The translations under genes were made by a program, and so were the position numbers. A stretch of DNA of 64,000 nucleotides, taken from positions 794,001 to 858,000 of the forward strand of contig NZ_CP127165.1 of assembly GCF_030264275.1 (NCBI RefSeq). Direction: 5' to 3'. Source of the DNA: Marivivens sp. LCG002 (GTDB taxonomy: Bacteria > Pseudomonadota > Alphaproteobacteria > Rhodobacterales > Rhodobacteraceae). The stretch's first letter is position 1. The number at the start of each line of letters is the position of its first letter. Under the pieces are notes generated by a model. That model was not told the origin of the DNA. It saw only the letters and a list, made by a program, of their open reading frames with translations, and made no database searches. Shown here in pieces: positions 44,776-54,388 of this stretch.

Positions 44776-46652
44776 CAAGAAACCTTTTTCATGCCCAGCA
44801 CACGCGCGCGCTTGCGCGGATCGGAATCAAAGAGCGAGGCAAGCTGCTCTGTCATCGCGCCTGCGAGTTGGTCTGCATCGGTGATCGTCACGGCACGTTG
44901 GTAATACCGCGTCACATCATGGCCGATCCCGATGGCCAAAAGCTCGACCTGCTTGCGCTTTTCGATCATGGCGATCACATCGCGCAGGTGTTTTTCAAGG
45001 TAATTGGCGGGGTTGACCGACAGTGTCGAGTCGTCCACGGGCGCACCATCCGAGATCACCATCAGGATCTTGCGCTGTTCGCGGCGTGCCACAAGACGGC
45101 GGTGTGCCCATTCGAGCGCTTCACCGTCGATGTTTTCCTTGAGAAGCCCCTCCTTCATCATGAGGCCAAGGTTTGCGCGGGTGCGCCGCATCGGAGCGTC
45201 CGCGCCCTTGTAAATGATGTGGCGCAGGTCATTGAGACGGCCCGGTTGCATCGGACGCCCCTCGGCCAGCCATTTTTCGCGGCTGAGCCCGCCTTTCCAC
45301 GCTTTGGTGGTAAAGCCGAGCACTTCGACCTTGACCGAGCAACGCTCCAGCGTGCGTGCGAGAACGTCCGCACAGATCGCCGCAATCGAGATCGGGCGAC
45401 CACGCATGGAACCCGAGTTGTCGAGGAGCAGCGTCACAACGGTGTCGCGGAACTCTGTATCCTTTTCCCATTTGAACGACAGCGGGGTCGTGGGGTTCGC
45501 GACCACGCGGGCAAGGCGGCCTGCATCGAGGATGCCTTCTTCCTTGTCGAACTCCCAAGAGCGGTTCTGCTGGGCCTGAAGACGGCGCTGAAGCTTGTTG
45601 GCAAGTCGCGAAACCGCCCCCTTGAGTGGTTCCAATTGCTGATCGAGATAGGCGCGCAAACGCTCGAGCTCGGCAGCTTCGGCAAGCTCTTCGGCGCCGA
45701 TTTCTTCGTCGAACTCGGTTTTGTAGACTTCGTAATTCGGGTCGGCGTCCGAGACGGGCGGCGGCGGCGGTGGATCGAGCGGGGCCTCGCCTTCGGGGGC
45801 TTCGGCCTCTTCGTCATAGTCCTGATCCGAAAGATCGTCCGCGCTTACCTCGGCTTGGGATTGGTCCTGCTGCTGGTCCTGAGAACGTTCGGGGTCGGCC
45901 TCGGCCTGTTCCTGCTGATCTTCGTCCTCGCCTGTGGAATCGGGAGTTTCTTCCTCTTCCTGCTGTTCTTCGGCTTGGTCCTGCTGCTCCTCGTCCTCTT
46001 GGTCGGGGTCATCGCCAAGCTGGTCGGCATAACCAAGGTCCGAGATGATCTTGCGGGCGAGTTTGGCGAATGCCTTCTGGTCGTTCAGCACGTCGCCGAG
46101 ACCTTCGAGCGCTTCGCCGGCCTGATCTTCGATAAAGCCGCGCCAGAGGTTCATCACGTTGTCCGCGCCGGCCGGAAGAGGGCGACCCGTTGCAAGGTGG
46201 CGCACCAGATATCCCGCTGCGACCGAAAGAGGGGCCTCGGAGGAGGTGCGGATTTGCGAATAGCCTTTGCGCGCGGCCTCGACACCGATTTTCACGTCGA
46301 TGTTGCTGGCCGTGCCGGGCATGTGCTGGGCACCGACGGCTTCGACACGTGCGGATTCCATCGCATCGTATAGATCGCGGGCCATCTGGCCTTGGGGCAG
46401 ATAGCGGTTGGCAATCGCGGCATCGTGGAATTTGTGGCGCAAGGCAAAAGCATCGGCGGTGCCGCGCGCGAGAAGCACTTCGTCGCGGGTCATGCGGCGG
46501 CTGATCTGCGGCAGGCGCACGTTATCCTTGGTCTGGCCCGGAGGGTCGACCGAATAGGTCACGGTAAGCTCCGCGTCCTCCGCCATGACCTTGGTCGCTT
46601 CGGCGAGGGCCTTTTTGAACGGATCGGCGGGGTTGTCGGTCGGTTTGCTCAT
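44775..46652 (-). CDS. cobT: Aerobic cobaltochelatase subunit CobT
   Basis: With CobS, forms the AAA-plus chaperone part of the CobN-dependent chelatase that inserts cobalt into hydrogenobyrinic acid diamide in aerobic B12 synthesis. The start [18 protein letters not shown] gives 625 residues. A helical N-terminal region is followed by a very acidic, Gln-rich stretch (about 215-310, mostly Asp, Glu and Gln) and a proline run. A C-terminal von Willebrand A domain shows the MIDAS motif [13 protein letters not shown] and later [10 protein letters not shown]. The large subunit cobN is not in the window. Confidence 0.95.
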   Translation of the reverse strand: MSKPTDNPADPFKKALAEATKVMAEDAELTVTYSVDPPGQTKDNVRLPQISRRMTRDEVLLARGTADAFALRHKFHDAAIANRYLPQGQMARDLYDAMESARVEAVGAQHMPGTASNIDVKIGVEAARKGYSQIRTSSEAPLSVAAGYLVRHLATGRPLPAGADNVMNLWRGFIEDQAGEALEGLGDVLNDQKAFAKLARKIISDLGYADQLGDDPDQEDEEQQDQAEEQQEEEETPDSTGEDEDQQEQAEADPERSQDQQQDQSQAEVSADDLSDQDYDEEAEAPEGEAPLDPPPPPPVSDADPNYEVYKTEFDEEIGAEELAEAAELERLRAYLDQQLEPLKGAVSRLANKLQRRLQAQQNRSWEFDKEEGILDAGRLARVVANPTTPLSFKWEKDTEFRDTVVTLLLDNSGSMRGRPISIAAICADVLARTLERCSVKVEVLGFTTKAWKGGLSREKWLAEGRPMQPGRLNDLRHIIYKGADAPMRRTRANLGLMMKEGLLKENIDGEALEWAHRRLVARREQRKILMVISDGAPVDDSTLSVNPANYLEKHLRDVIAMIEKRKQVELLAIGIGHDVTRYYQRAVTITDADQLAGAMTEQLASLFDSDPRKRARVLGMKKVS

Positions 46653-46736
46653 GCGGGCCGCTTTCTTGACGTCTTCAAAGGGCAACCTAGTGCAGCATCG
46701 GGTCAATGACCAGTGGGCGAAGACGGCCTTTTCATG

Positions 46737-47132
46737 TCACGAAAGCAGCAAAGCGCGGCATTCGTCTATTTGCTGTGTGGCCCGTGCCATAGACCAGAGC
46801 GCTTGGTCGCTGTCGGTCGCGAAATAAGCCGAAGTGAGGAGTTTCGATTGCGCCGCTTTGGCGTCGATCCGCCAGGCAAGAACCTTTGGTCCTTGGCCTT
46901 GGGGCATGATGGCGTCGACGAGCTCGATCATCATATCCCGAAGCTGCTGCGTCTCTTCTGATGCAGGGCCATCGGTCAGCCACTGGAACTCCATCAGCGC
47001 AGAGAGCCGACCCGTGCAGGAGGCGAAGCGATAGAGCGGATCATCCATCACGCCAGCCGAACTCTGCTTTGGGGCGAGGACGCCTCCAAAGACGCAAAAC
47101 AGAAGGAACAGAAAAGTTTTCAAACCGCTCAT
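46737..47132 (-). CDS. Exported protein of unknown function between cobS and cobT
   Basis: A 131-residue protein with a Sec signal peptide (FLFLLFCVFGGVLAPKQSSA, cleavage near residue 26). The mature part of about 105 residues is helical, with two Cys (FASCTGRLSALMEF and IDECRALLL) that could form one disulfide. I do not recognise the family. It lies between the two cobaltochelatase genes on the same strand but has its own 130-bp upstream gap with a terminator, so it may be an independent unit. A short 84-bp gap separates it from cobT. Confidence 0.72.
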   Translation of the reverse strand: MSGLKTFLFLLFCVFGGVLAPKQSSAGVMDDPLYRFASCTGRLSALMEFQWLTDGPASEETQQLRDMMIELVDAIMPQGQGPKVLAWRIDAKAAQSKLLTSAYFATDSDQALWSMARATQQIDECRALLLS

Positions 47133-47210
47133 AAGTTGAGCTTTGACGCAAAATTTCCGCCAATCAACTATGCAGTTTGAAAACTATCCCTTCGCAGAGG
47201 GTTGAAACGA

Positions 47211-47239
47211 AAAAGACCCGCCGAAACGGCGGGCCTTTT
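47211..47239 (-). terminator. Rho-independent terminator after cobS
   Basis: On the minus strand, a GGCCCGCCG-TTT-CGGCGGGTC hairpin (7 perfect central pairs plus wobble) is followed by TTTTTCG. It lies 24 bases past the cobS stop and upstream of the exported-protein gene. Confidence 0.88.
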
Positions 47240-47262
47240 GAAAACAAGTTGGTGAGAGTGCC

Positions 47263-48234
47263 TTAAATTGCGACAGATGCTGCGCTTTCAGGCAGTTCTT
47301 CGTCAAAGCAGCGCTGATAAAACTCGGCCACGGTCTGGCGCTCGAGCTCGTCACATTTGTTGAGGAAGGTCAGGCGGAACGCATAGCCGACGTTGCGGAA
47401 AATCTCGGCGTTCTGGGCCCATGCAATGACGGTGCGCGGCGACATAACGGTCGAAAGATCGCCTGCCATGAACGCAGTGCGGGTCATGTCGGCAACCGTC
47501 ACCATCTGGTTGATGGTCTTGCGGCCCTTTTCGTTGTTGTAGTGCGGCGCCTTGGACAAAACGATCGCGGCTTCGGCGTCATGGCTGAGATAGTTCAGCG
47601 TGGCGACGAGCGACCAGCGGTCCATCTGTGCCTGGTTGATCTGCTGGGTGCCGTGATAGAGACCCGTGGTATCGCCAAGACCGACCGTGTTCGCCGTCGC
47701 AAAGAGACGGAAATAGGGGTTCGGCGTGATGATCTCGTTCTGGTCGAGAAGCGTGAGTTTGCCGTCATGCTCCAGAACGCGCTGGATCACGAACATCACG
47801 TCCGCGCGGCCCGCGTCGTATTCGTCGAACACGATCGCAACGGGGTTACGGAGCGCCCAAGGCAGGATGCCTTCGTGGAATTCGGTGACCTGAACGCCGT
47901 CACGCAGCTTGATCGCATCCTTACCGATGAGATCGATACGGCTGATGTGGCTGTCGAGGTTCACACGCACGGCGGGCCAGTTCAGGCGGGCGGCAACCTG
48001 TTCGATGTGGGTCGATTTACCCGTGCCGTGATAGCCCTGAACCATGACGCGGCGATTGTGGCTGAAACCTGCAAGGATCGCGAGCGTCGTGTCGGGATCG
48101 AATTTATAGGTCGAGTCGATTTCGGGCACACGCGACGTGCGCTCGGCAAAGCCCTTGACCTTCATATCCGTGTCGATGCCAAAAACCTCGCGGACCGAGA
48201 TTTCTTCGGTGGGCTTTACGTTCTGATCCGTCAT
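47263..48234 (-). CDS. cobS: Aerobic cobaltochelatase subunit CobS
   Basis: MoxR-like AAA-plus ATPase of the cobaltochelatase. The 323-residue protein shows Walker A ([17 protein letters not shown] near 68-84), Walker B ([14 protein letters not shown]), sensor 1 ([11 protein letters not shown]) and an arginine region near NQAQMDRWS. It forms a hexameric motor with CobT. The terminator after it and the exported-protein gene split it from cobT, though both are on the same strand. Confidence 0.96.
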   Translation of the reverse strand: MTDQNVKPTEEISVREVFGIDTDMKVKGFAERTSRVPEIDSTYKFDPDTTLAILAGFSHNRRVMVQGYHGTGKSTHIEQVAARLNWPAVRVNLDSHISRIDLIGKDAIKLRDGVQVTEFHEGILPWALRNPVAIVFDEYDAGRADVMFVIQRVLEHDGKLTLLDQNEIITPNPYFRLFATANTVGLGDTTGLYHGTQQINQAQMDRWSLVATLNYLSHDAEAAIVLSKAPHYNNEKGRKTINQMVTVADMTRTAFMAGDLSTVMSPRTVIAWAQNAEIFRNVGYAFRLTFLNKCDELERQTVAEFYQRCFDEELPESAASVAI

Positions 48235-48457
48235 CGTTCGATCAATCCTAGTCTAAATCCAGAGAGGCGGCGCCTCGGGTCGCTGTGCAACATATCTCGA
48301 AGAGCGGCGAGTAAAAGGGCAAAGCGCGTCTTTTTGCGGCTTTTATCGTCACATCCGATGGTTTCGGTGACCTTGGAAACAGTGAGTTGCGCAGCAAACT
48401 CTGGCGAAACGGGTGAAAATTGGCGATAGAAGTGTATCAGGTCCAAGAGGAACAGGC

Positions 48458-48952
48458 GTGCGTCAGAACTTTCGCAAGCTCAGATTACCGTCGCGCGGCG
48501 AACGCAATATTGCATTCGCCTATGTCCTTTTGGCTGTCTTGGGGGCGCTCATCGCCTTTGTCTCGGTTATTCGATTGCGCAATGTCGGGCCGTTTTTCGA
48601 CATAGGACTTTACGAAGCGTGGGTCAGTCTGGCGGGCGCCTGTGGCGCTGTGCTCGCGCTCAAGGCGTCTTCGCGCTTTATGGGCCAAGTCGGGGCCAAA
48701 GGGTTCGCCTCTGCGCTTTGGGGCGCGCTTTACCTAAGTCTTGTGGGATCGCTGGTTGCGGGCACGCTTGTGCTTCCCGTCTATGGCACGATGTTCGGCC
48801 CCTTCACACTTGCCATTACGCTTATCGGCGCGCCTATTCTGGCTGCGGCTTGGGTGTCTGCGGTGATGCTGGCCCACCTCACCTTTGTGGCCTATCGCGA
48901 AGAGTTGCGTCACGAAGAGCGTCTCACGCGGCTCCACAGCGCCCGCACTTAG
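48458..48952 (+). CDS. Four-helix membrane protein of unknown function
   Basis: A 164-residue inner-membrane protein that I do not recognise. The GTG start at 48458 has AAGAGGA seven bases upstream. It opens with a basic cytosolic segment (RQNFRKLRLPSRGERN). Four hydrophobic segments follow (AFAYVLLAVLGALIAFVSVI, LYEAWVSLAGACGAVLAL, GALYLSLVGSLVAGTLVLP, FTLAITLIGAPILAAAW), and the C-terminal tail is charged (YREELRHEERLTRLHSART). It is divergent from cobS. No catalytic motif is visible. Confidence 0.75.
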   Translation: MRQNFRKLRLPSRGERNIAFAYVLLAVLGALIAFVSVIRLRNVGPFFDIGLYEAWVSLAGACGAVLALKASSRFMGQVGAKGFASALWGALYLSLVGSLVAGTLVLPVYGTMFGPFTLAITLIGAPILAAAWVSAVMLAHLTFVAYREELRHEERLTRLHSART

Positions 48953-48976
48953 GGGCGCCGTGGCTGTTTTGAATAA

Positions 48977-49609
48977 TCAGTCCGCGAAATGGCGGCTGGC
49001 TTTGATCTGATCCCAAGCCCAGACGACCTCGGTCAACTGATCCTCGTGCGAGCGATCCCCGCCGTTCATGTCGGGGTGGAGCACTTTGATCAGCGACTTA
49101 TAGACCTTGCGGATCTCGGCCTTGCTCATGGTGTCCTTGGCATCGAGAATCTCGATGGCTTTGCGCTCGGTCGGAGGAAGACGGCGCGTGCCGCCATTGG
49201 CCTTGCCGGGATTGCGCGTGGCGTTTTCACCCAGCACTTGATGCGGGTCATCCACGCCCAGACGGGCCCAGGCCCGCTGCTCCTCGGACTTCTTGCCGAA
49301 AGGCTTGGTCTCGCGTTCCCAGACGCGGTCCTTGCTGAACTGGGCTTCAAGCTCGGCCTCGGTGGCGTTCTCGAAGAAGTTCCATTTGTTGTTGTACTCG
49401 CGTACGTGGTCTTTGCAGAACCACAGATAATCGTCGAGCACATCAGGGCTCTTGGGTGCGCGGTATTGACCCGATTCCTCGCATCCCGGATGCTCGCACA
49501 CGCGGGTAGAGGTATCGAACGCACCAGACATCCCGCGGCGGCCCCGTGGGTTTTTCTTTTTAGAGGCCGACACCGAAATGTCGAAACCGAAAGGGTCAGT
49601 CTTGGACAT
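48977..49609 (-). CDS. J-domain (DnaJ-class) protein with N-terminal Cys/His cluster
   Basis: A 210-residue co-chaperone-like protein. The C-terminal J domain reads AIEILDAKDTMSKAEIRKVY then SLIKVLHPDMNGGDRS, with the HPD motif needed to stimulate DnaK. The N-terminal part holds C38, H40, C43, C65 and H68 (VCEHPGCEE and WFCKDHV), which could bind zinc. There is no G/F or classical DnaJ zinc-finger region. It is divergent from bolA. The same pair near cobS occurs in other Rhodobacterales, from memory. Confidence 0.87.
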   Translation of the reverse strand: MSKTDPFGFDISVSASKKKNPRGRRGMSGAFDTSTRVCEHPGCEESGQYRAPKSPDVLDDYLWFCKDHVREYNNKWNFFENATEAELEAQFSKDRVWERETKPFGKKSEEQRAWARLGVDDPHQVLGENATRNPGKANGGTRRLPPTERKAIEILDAKDTMSKAEIRKVYKSLIKVLHPDMNGGDRSHEDQLTEVVWAWDQIKASRHFAD

Positions 49610-49687
49610 ATGCAGCCTTATCTTTTCGACTCGGAGCAGCGAGTTTAAACCAAGCGTCAGAAGTTTGAAGGGGCAGAGGAGAAAATA

Positions 49688-49942
49688 ATGGGTCTTGCCA
49701 AAGAAATTGAATCACGTCTGATCGCAGCATTTTCGCCTGAACACCTTGAAGTCATTGATGAAAGTGAAGGTCACCGTGGTCACGCAGGATATCAGGACGG
49801 CGGCGAAAGCCACTGGCGCGTGATCATCACGGGCGATGGTTTTGACGGAATGAGCCGGATTGCACGGCACCGCGCGATCCATTCCGCGATCGGAAAAGAC
49901 ATTATCGAGCGGATTCACGCCCTGGCGATCGATATCCGCTAG
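49688..49942 (+). CDS. bolA: BolA family protein
   Basis: An 84-residue BolA-like protein with the class II KH-like fold. Signature blocks are PEHLEVIDESEGHRGHAG and SHWRVIITGDGFDGMSRIARHRAIHSAIG (seen in sections), with the conserved His residues that can bind a [2Fe-2S] cluster together with monothiol glutaredoxin. It could act in iron-sulfur cluster or iron signalling. The stop overlaps the convergent DUF4177 gene by four bases. Confidence 0.93.
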   Translation: MGLAKEIESRLIAAFSPEHLEVIDESEGHRGHAGYQDGGESHWRVIITGDGFDGMSRIARHRAIHSAIGKDIIERIHALAIDIR

Positions 49943-50295
49943 GCTTTGGATTCGCCGGCATCGGGCGCTTCGGCCTCGTTTTCGGGCGCGTCGTCTTCGG
50001 GCACATCGACCTGTGGAGCGGGGGGAGCGATCACCACGGCGGGGGGCATTTCGGTGTCCTCTGCAATCTCGCGGACAAAGACCAGAAGATGCTGGAACGT
50101 GGTCGACTTGCCCGTCAGACCGCTGCGCGCCTCGATGGGAAGTGTATCGGAACGGAGGTAATACCAGCCCTGCGCACCCATTTCGTTCATGATCTCTTCG
50201 ACCGAGACGGCAAGCTTGGCATCCGCAGTTTTGGCATCTTTGGTCTTGGTGCCTTTTCGGGGGGCGGGAACCACTTTGTATTCGTAGCGCGTCAT
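49939..50295 (-). CDS. DUF4177-type small protein
   Basis: A 118-residue protein whose N-terminal half (MTRYEYKVVPAPRKG, then NEMGAQGWYYLRSDTLP) matches the DUF4177 pattern of a Y-E-Y-K-V strand and an N-x-x-G-x-x-G-W motif. The C-terminal 35 residues are a disordered acidic and proline-rich tail. Function is unknown. It follows cycA in genomic order on the same strand but is separated from it by a terminator. Confidence 0.78.
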   Translation of the reverse strand: MTRYEYKVVPAPRKGTKTKDAKTADAKLAVSVEEIMNEMGAQGWYYLRSDTLPIEARSGLTGKSTTFQHLLVFVREIAEDTEMPPAVVIAPPAPQVDVPEDDAPENEAEAPDAGESKA

Positions 50296-50373
50296 CTCGT
50301 ATCTCCGGTTGAAACGTGGCTGACCCTAGCATCGCTATGGCCTGTGTCCAGCCGAAGCGTTCGGGGCAAATGA

Positions 50374-50404
50374 AAAGCGCGCCGCGAATGATCGGGCGCG
50401 CTTT
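50374..50404 (-). terminator. Rho-independent terminator after cytochrome c2
   Basis: A perfect 10-bp stem (AAAGCGCGCC with GGCGCGCTTT), an 11-base loop and, on the minus strand, a following TTTTCATTT run. It lies 18 bases past the cycA stop. Confidence 0.9.
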
Positions 50405-50422
50405 CCGAAAACGGTCGGGCTC

Positions 50423-50836
50423 TTAGTTGAAGGTCGAAAGATAAGCCCAAAGGTTTGCGGCATCTTCTTCCGAGCGGACCTTGAAGCTCATTTTCGAGCG
50501 GGCTTTCTTGTCGCCGGTGGTCTCGCGGAGCCAATTGGTCGGGTCCTGAACATAGGGCACAAAGGCCTCTTCGGTCCAAACGGTCCCTGCAGCCCCTGCG
50601 GCTACGATGGCGTCACCATAGTTGAAACCCTCGACCGAGCCGACGGTCTTGCCCGAGAGCCCGAAAAGGTTGGGGCCCGTTTTGCCGCGACCTGCAATTA
50701 CGTTGTCGCCGTCCGCGATCATGTGGCAGCTGACGCACTGGCGATCAAATGCCTCGGCGCCTGCTGCTGCATCGCCTTCTGCGAATGCGGGGGCTGCCAG
50801 AACTGCGAGAACGGCGGAAACTTTCAAAGTCTTCAT
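50423..50836 (-). CDS. cycA: Periplasmic cytochrome c2
   Basis: Soluble class I c-type cytochrome that shuttles electrons from the bc1 complex to cytochrome oxidase. The start MKTLKVSAVLAVLAAPAFA gives 137 residues with a signal peptide cleaved before EGDAAAG. The haem-binding motif is CVSCH near residue 34, and the axial Met lies in KMSFKVRSEEDAANLWAYL. Segments GRGKTGPNLFGLSGKTVG and FVPYVQDPTNWLRE align with Rhodobacter cytochrome c2. An AGGAG site precedes the ATG. It is divergent from idi. Confidence 0.88.
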   Translation of the reverse strand: MKTLKVSAVLAVLAAPAFAEGDAAAGAEAFDRQCVSCHMIADGDNVIAGRGKTGPNLFGLSGKTVGSVEGFNYGDAIVAAGAAGTVWTEEAFVPYVQDPTNWLRETTGDKKARSKMSFKVRSEEDAANLWAYLSTFN

Positions 50837-50994
50837 CAAAGGACTCCTTTGGTTGTGGTGCATCATCCGCACCTTGGGCGCAAAATAGATCAGACGCGCG
50901 CAACCTTAAACCCCCCGTGCTAATCCGTCGCGGCGACTTTGGTCGTGTGTCTTTTGGGCTGGAAAAAGACGGCGAACCTTGTATTGGGCTGCGC

Positions 50995-51522
50995 ATGATT
51001 TCGAACGACGACACATTGATCCCTGTTTGGCGCGACGGAGCGCTCGTGCCGTTCCGCAAGCTCGAGGCGCACCGCTTGGGCCTGCGCCACAAGGCCGTCA
51101 GCGTGTTTTTGCTCTCCTCTCGGGGCGTTCTATTGCAACAACGCGCTTCGGGGAAATACCACACCCCCGATCTTTGGGCCAATGCCTGTTGCACCCATCC
51201 GCACTGGGACGAAGCGCCCGAAGCCTGTGCCCATCGCCGTCTTGCCGAGGAGCTGGGGATCGAAGACGTCGGTCTCGAATGGCGTGAACAAGTGGAATAC
51301 CGCGCAGACGTGGGCGGCGGTCTGACCGAGCACGAAGTCGTCGATATTTTTGTGGGGCATGTCGATGACACTGCGCCGCTTGCCCTGAACAAAGACGAAG
51401 TTCAGGCGACGCGCTGGGTCTCTCGCGAGGGTTTGGCAGAGGAAATCGCCGCCGCGCCGCAGCTCTTTACCCCGTGGCTCAAGATTTATCTTGCCGATCA
51501 CGAGCGCGCGATTTTCGGCTAG
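50995..51522 (+). CDS. idi: Isopentenyl-diphosphate delta-isomerase (type I)
   Basis: Interconverts IPP and DMAPP for isoprenoids such as quinones and carotenoids. The start MISNDDTLIPVWRDG gives 175 residues, the length of the Rhodobacter enzyme. The catalytic Cys is in LWANACCTHPHWDEAP, the Nudix-like box is CAHRRLAEELGIE, and the metal-binding Glu region is VEYRADVGGGLTEHEVVDIF. The longer open frame upstream overlaps the cycA signal region on the other strand and is rejected. No other isoprenoid gene is adjacent. Confidence 0.93.
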   Translation: MISNDDTLIPVWRDGALVPFRKLEAHRLGLRHKAVSVFLLSSRGVLLQQRASGKYHTPDLWANACCTHPHWDEAPEACAHRRLAEELGIEDVGLEWREQVEYRADVGGGLTEHEVVDIFVGHVDDTAPLALNKDEVQATRWVSREGLAEEIAAAPQLFTPWLKIYLADHERAIFG

Positions 51523-51587
51523 CGCGACACTTTACGCATTTTGAAATCGGAATGTTTCATGTAATGAACCTGAAAAAGGAGTTCATT

Positions 51588-52190
51588 ATGACCAGATCGT
51601 TCAAAATCGCCGCTGCCGTTGTTGCCCTTGGTCTAGCGGGCGGTGCCTATTTTCTGGGCCAAGAGCACGCCTTTGCCCAGATGACGCATGGCTCCGGCAT
51701 GGATCATTCGGCAATGCACGCGCAAATGCATGGTGAGGGCGGCTCCGTCGATCACAGCGCTATGGGGATGCCCGGTTTGCGCGGTATGGATGCCACCGAT
51801 CAGGAAAGCACCGAGCTTGCGATCATGTTCGACGGGTTCAAAACGATGACGCGCACGGTCGAGAACCTTGAAAACGGTATCCGCACGGTGACCGCCTCGA
51901 GCGATCCCGAGGTGATGGACGCTTTGGTCAGCCACGTAACAGGCATGATCGCCCGCGTCGAAGAGGGCCGTGATCCCAAGATCATGGTCCAAAGCCCGAC
52001 GCTCGATATTTTCTTTATGCGGGGCGAAAACCTTGTGAACGAGATCGAGATCACCGACCAAGGCATCGTCGTGACCCAGACCACCGATGACCCCGAATTG
52101 GTCGCTGCTCTGCACAAACACGCGGGTGAGGTCACGCGCATGGCAGAAGGCGGCATGGACGCGCTCCATCAGATGATGGCAGAGCGCTGA
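51588..52190 (+). CDS. Exported His/Met-rich protein, possible metal binder
   Basis: A 200-residue periplasmic protein with a signal sequence (FKIAAAVVALGLAGGAYFLG). The start of the mature chain is rich in His and Met: MTHGSGMDHSAMHAQMHGEG followed by DHSAMGMPG. Such clusters bind copper(I) or other soft metals in many exported proteins. The rest is a helical domain of about 140 residues with no recognised family. An AAGGAG site is seven bases before the ATG. It is next to a convergent PACE-type efflux gene. Confidence 0.75.
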   Translation: MTRSFKIAAAVVALGLAGGAYFLGQEHAFAQMTHGSGMDHSAMHAQMHGEGGSVDHSAMGMPGLRGMDATDQESTELAIMFDGFKTMTRTVENLENGIRTVTASSDPEVMDALVSHVTGMIARVEEGRDPKIMVQSPTLDIFFMRGENLVNEIEITDQGIVVTQTTDDPELVAALHKHAGEVTRMAEGGMDALHQMMAER

Positions 52191-52202
52191 TCAAATCGCG
52201 GA

Positions 52203-52634
52203 TTACGTTCCCTGTTTCGGCGCATCCGAAACGGGGAAAACAGCATCATAGATCCAATTGAACGAGAACGCGTAGACGAGATAGAAAACCGTAAGCGCGA
52301 GATCCATCATAAGCGCGGTCCAAAGTCCGACGCCAAGGTAAAACGCGATAAACGGCGTGAGCACGAAGAGAAGTCCCAGCTCGAACAAAATCGCGTGGAA
52401 AATACGGATCGGGATGGTTTTGCGGACCGTGCCCCGAAAACGCAGCATCGCGTGATCGAACACCCAGTTATAGGCATAGTTGAACACCATCGCGATGGTG
52501 GCGCTTCCGACGGTGATCACGCCCATGTCAGTCATGTTCTGTTTGAAAAGCAACGCGCTGACAGGGGTCGCGATCATGATCGCTATGATTTCAAAGGATA
52601 TCGCATGACGAATCCTGTCGGTCGTGTTGCGCAT
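52203..52634 (-). CDS. PACE-type efflux transporter (bacterial transmembrane pair)
   Basis: A 143-residue four-helix membrane protein made of two tandem bacterial transmembrane pair domains. Repeat 1 opens RIRHAISFEIIAIMIATPVSAL and has VFNYAYNWVFDHAM. Repeat 2 has RIFHAILFELGLLFVLTPFIAF and SFNWIYDAVFP. These match the PACE (AceI-like) family of biocide and polyamine exporters, including the conserved RH and FE of helix 1. The start at 52634 removes 17 poorly placed residues. It is downstream of gatB but behind that gene's terminator. Confidence 0.87.
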   Translation of the reverse strand: MRNTTDRIRHAISFEIIAIMIATPVSALLFKQNMTDMGVITVGSATIAMVFNYAYNWVFDHAMLRFRGTVRKTIPIRIFHAILFELGLLFVLTPFIAFYLGVGLWTALMMDLALTVFYLVYAFSFNWIYDAVFPVSDAPKQGT

Positions 52635-52652
52635 GGTTCCAAAAGCCTCAAA

Positions 52653-52680
52653 CAAAAACGGCGGCCAAAAGGCCGCCGCT
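52653..52680 (-). terminator. Rho-independent terminator after gatB
   Basis: A perfect CGGCGGCC-TTTT-GGCCGCCG hairpin followed on the minus strand by TTTTTGTTT, 20 bases past the gatB stop and just before the PACE gene. Confidence 0.92.
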
Positions 52681-52699
52681 TTCATTACTCAAAATTTGA

Positions 52700-54211
52700 T
52701 CAAATACCAAGCTTTTTCAGCACCAGCTCGTTGACTGCTGCAGGGTTGGCTTTGCCGCCTGTGGACTTCATCACCTGACCGACGAACCAGCCCGCAAGTT
52801 TGGGGTTCGCTTTGGCCTTTTCGACCTGAGCGGGGTTGGCGGCGATCACTTCGTCGACTGCGGCTTCGATAGCGCCGGTGTCGGTCACCTGCTTCATGCC
52901 GCGCTCTTCGACGATCGCTTCGGGGTCACCACCTTCGGTATAAACGATCTCGAAAAGGTCCTTGGCGATTTTGCCCGAAATGTCGCCCTTGGTGATCAGG
53001 CCGACGATCTTGCCGAGTTGCTCGGGCGAAACGGGGCTGTCCTCGATGCTCTTGTCGTCCTTTTTCAGACGGCCGAAGAGTTCGTTGATGACCCAGTTCG
53101 CAGACAACTTGCCGTCACGGCCTTCGGCGACCTTTTCGAAGTATTCGGCATTGGCGACTTCGGCGGTCAACACCGAGGCGTCATAATCCGAAAGCCCCAT
53201 GTCGCTCATGAAACGGGCTTTTTTCGCATCGGGAAGTTCAGGAAGCGACGCCGCGATGTCATCCACCCACGCCTGCTCGATCTCGAGCGGGAGAAGGTCG
53301 GGATCGGGGAAATAGCGGTAGTCATGTGCTTCTTCTTTGGAGCGCATCGAACGGGTTTCGTTCTTGTCGGGATCATAAAGGCGGGTTTCCTGAACAACCG
53401 TCTTACCATCCTCGATCAGGGCGATCTGGCGGCGCGCCTCGTATTCGATGGCCATCTGGATAAAGCGCATCGAGTTCATGTTCTTGATCTCGCAGCGCGT
53501 GCCGAGGTGCGAGAAGTCGCCAGTTTCCATGAACTTCTCATAGGCACCGGGCTTACAGACCGAAACGTTCACGTCGGCGCGCAGGTTGCCGTTCTGCATG
53601 TTGCCGTCGCAGGTGCCGAGGTAGCGCATGATCTGGCGCAGCTTGCCGACATAGGCGGCGGCCTCTTCGGGGCCGCGAATATCGGGCCGCGACACGATTT
53701 CCATCAGCGCAACGCCGGTGCGGTTGAGGTCGACAAACGACATAGAGGGGTCCATGTCGTGGATCGATTTGCCGGCGTCCTGCTCAAGGTGGATGCGCTC
53801 GATGCGCACGCGGCGCGCGGTGCCGTTGCCGAGTTCGACCAAAACTTCACCTTCCCCGACGATGGGGTGGTAAAGCTGCGAGATTTGATAGCCCTGCGGC
53901 AAATCGGGGTAGAAGTAATTCTTGCGGTCGAAGGCGGACCAAAGATTGATCTCGGCCTTGAGGCCAAGCCCCGTGCGCACCGCTTGGGCGACACAGCCTT
54001 CGTTGATGACGGGAAGCATTCCGGGCATGCCGGCATCCACAAAGGCCACATTCGAGTTGGGCTCTGCGCCGAATTGCGTCGAGGCGCCCGAAAAGAGTTT
54101 GGCTTTGGTTGCGACCTGAGCATGCACCTCAAGGCCGATCACGAGTTCCCAGTCGGAAGTCGCCCCCGCAATCACTTTGGGTTTCGGGGCTTCGTAGGTC
54201 AGGTCGAGCAT
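52700..54211 (-). CDS. gatB: Asp-tRNA(Asn)/Glu-tRNA(Gln) amidotransferase subunit B
   Basis: Subunit B of GatCAB, which amidates misacylated Glu-tRNA(Gln) and Asp-tRNA(Asn). The start [16 protein letters not shown] gives 503 residues; 20 upstream open codons are not conserved. Family blocks are [49 protein letters not shown] and [10 protein letters not shown], with the kinase-like active site. The C-terminal YqeY-like tail domain ([20 protein letters not shown], then [14 protein letters not shown]) is present. gatA and gatC are elsewhere. Confidence 0.96.
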   Translation of the reverse strand: MLDLTYEAPKPKVIAGATSDWELVIGLEVHAQVATKAKLFSGASTQFGAEPNSNVAFVDAGMPGMLPVINEGCVAQAVRTGLGLKAEINLWSAFDRKNYFYPDLPQGYQISQLYHPIVGEGEVLVELGNGTARRVRIERIHLEQDAGKSIHDMDPSMSFVDLNRTGVALMEIVSRPDIRGPEEAAAYVGKLRQIMRYLGTCDGNMQNGNLRADVNVSVCKPGAYEKFMETGDFSHLGTRCEIKNMNSMRFIQMAIEYEARRQIALIEDGKTVVQETRLYDPDKNETRSMRSKEEAHDYRYFPDPDLLPLEIEQAWVDDIAASLPELPDAKKARFMSDMGLSDYDASVLTAEVANAEYFEKVAEGRDGKLSANWVINELFGRLKKDDKSIEDSPVSPEQLGKIVGLITKGDISGKIAKDLFEIVYTEGGDPEAIVEERGMKQVTDTGAIEAAVDEVIAANPAQVEKAKANPKLAGWFVGQVMKSTGGKANPAAVNELVLKKLGI

Positions 54212-54388
54212 CTTTTCCCAGTCCTTTGGCTTTGACAGAGGTTCTCTAGGCCCATCGGGCTTTGGGTTCAAGTCATCTCACATGAGCGAAGAGCCGCCAA
54301 TTCCCGTAATTCGCCACAAGATTGACTGGACTCAACGCAGGAGTGCAGGGCACATCTTCCGCCGACGACAACAACTCGGCTTGTGGAC

